Assembly: GCA_035496575.1 (NCBI GenBank)
Contig: DATJEN010000040.1
Coordinates: 1 to 6,025, forward strand
Length of the DNA stretch: 6,025 nucleotides
Direction: 5' to 3'
Source: PALSA-1355 sp035496575
Lineage (GTDB): Bacteria > Planctomycetota > Planctomycetia > Pirellulales > PALSA-1355
The notes beneath the pieces are model-generated. The model searched no databases. It saw only the letters and a program-made list of their open reading frames with translations, and was not told the DNA's origin. Both the position numbers and the translations under genes were made by a program. Every line of letters starts with the position of its first letter. Position 1 is the first letter of the stretch. This document shows positions 5,789 through 6,025 of the stretch, piece after piece.

Positions 5789-6025
5789 TCATGCGGCCGT
5801 CGGCGCGCCGGGCTGTGGCACCGCGATAGCGCGGTCCACCCACTCGCGGTGCCACAGCTCCAAGAACAACAGGGCCCAAAGTCTATGGCTGTGGTCGAAG
5901 TGGCCGGCGGCATGCTCGTCAATGAGCCGTTCGACAGCTTGCGGGCGAAAATAGCCGCGACCAAGCGAGCGCGGGTCGAGCAAGATGGCCCTCACATACG
6001 CGGTGAGCTCGCCGCGAAACCAATG
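5789..6025 (-). CDS. asnB: Glutamine-dependent asparagine synthetase, C-terminal part (cut by window edge)
   Basis: The last 78 codons of a gene that continues beyond the right edge; reading begins HWFRGELTAYVRAILLDP and ends in a TGA at 5791-5789. The block LGRGYFRPQAVERLIDEH followed by DHSHRLWALLFLELWHREWVD is the characteristic C-terminal end of class B asparagine synthetases, which use glutamine amide nitrogen and ATP to convert aspartate to asparagine. In planctomycetes and exopolysaccharide loci the same family also includes amidotransferases of less certain substrate. The glutaminase and ATP-binding motifs that would decide this lie outside the window. Gene order on the strand is asnB-like, then glgC. 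Confidence 0.82.
   Translation of the reverse strand, partial: HWFRGELTAYVRAILLDPRSLGRGYFRPQAVERLIDEHAAGHFDHSHRLWALLFLELWHREWVDRAIAVPQPGAPTAA

Noticed and set aside
5052..5954. Plus-strand frame of 300 codons opposite glgC
   Set aside because: It is antisense to a clear GlgC with intact catalytic motifs and runs through the asnB-glgC gap into the asnB antisense strand.

Overview
The window is GC-rich and looks like a planctomycete, most likely Pirellulales-like. This is judged from the style of the proteins (a MORN-variant repeat protein with a signal peptide, an SbtA-type transporter with a long linker, a planctomycete-like GlgC, an AsnB C-terminus), not from any search. It holds four complete genes and one gene cut by the right edge.

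Layout, left to right. A secreted or periplasmic MORN-variant repeat protein lies on the plus strand (197-1507). A 583-base convergent intergenic stretch follows (1508-2090). It is not empty: it carries a sigma70-like plus-strand promoter (1662-1690), a run of well-paired hairpins, and a very strong plus-strand intrinsic terminator ending in seven T (1916-1979). This is the layout of a free-standing structured non-coding RNA of about 280 nt. A second terminator (2022-2059) faces it and closes the minus-strand operon.

The minus-strand operon is sbtA (2498-3877), a sodium-dependent bicarbonate transporter homologue, then a small two-helix membrane protein with an acidic tail (2091-2441). The small gene has a near-perfect ribosome binding site and follows sbtA by 56 bases. 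Upstream of sbtA, inside its probable 5' leader, is a textbook intrinsic terminator in the sense direction (3959-3994), followed by a second large hairpin just before the start codon. Either sbtA is controlled by attenuation, or an unrecognised RNA ends there. Further hairpins fill the gap up to glgC.

Still on the minus strand are glgC (4425-5681), the ADP-glucose pyrophosphorylase that commits glucose-1-phosphate to glycogen, and the last 78 codons of a glutamine-dependent asparagine synthetase (5789-6025).

The three recognisable functions (bicarbonate uptake, glycogen synthesis, asparagine synthesis) all touch central carbon and nitrogen supply, but only sbtA and its small neighbour look like a real functional unit. 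The most noteworthy items are the candidate orphan structured RNA, the terminator-bearing sbtA leader, and the small membrane protein next to sbtA, where cyanobacteria would carry the PII-like regulator SbtB.
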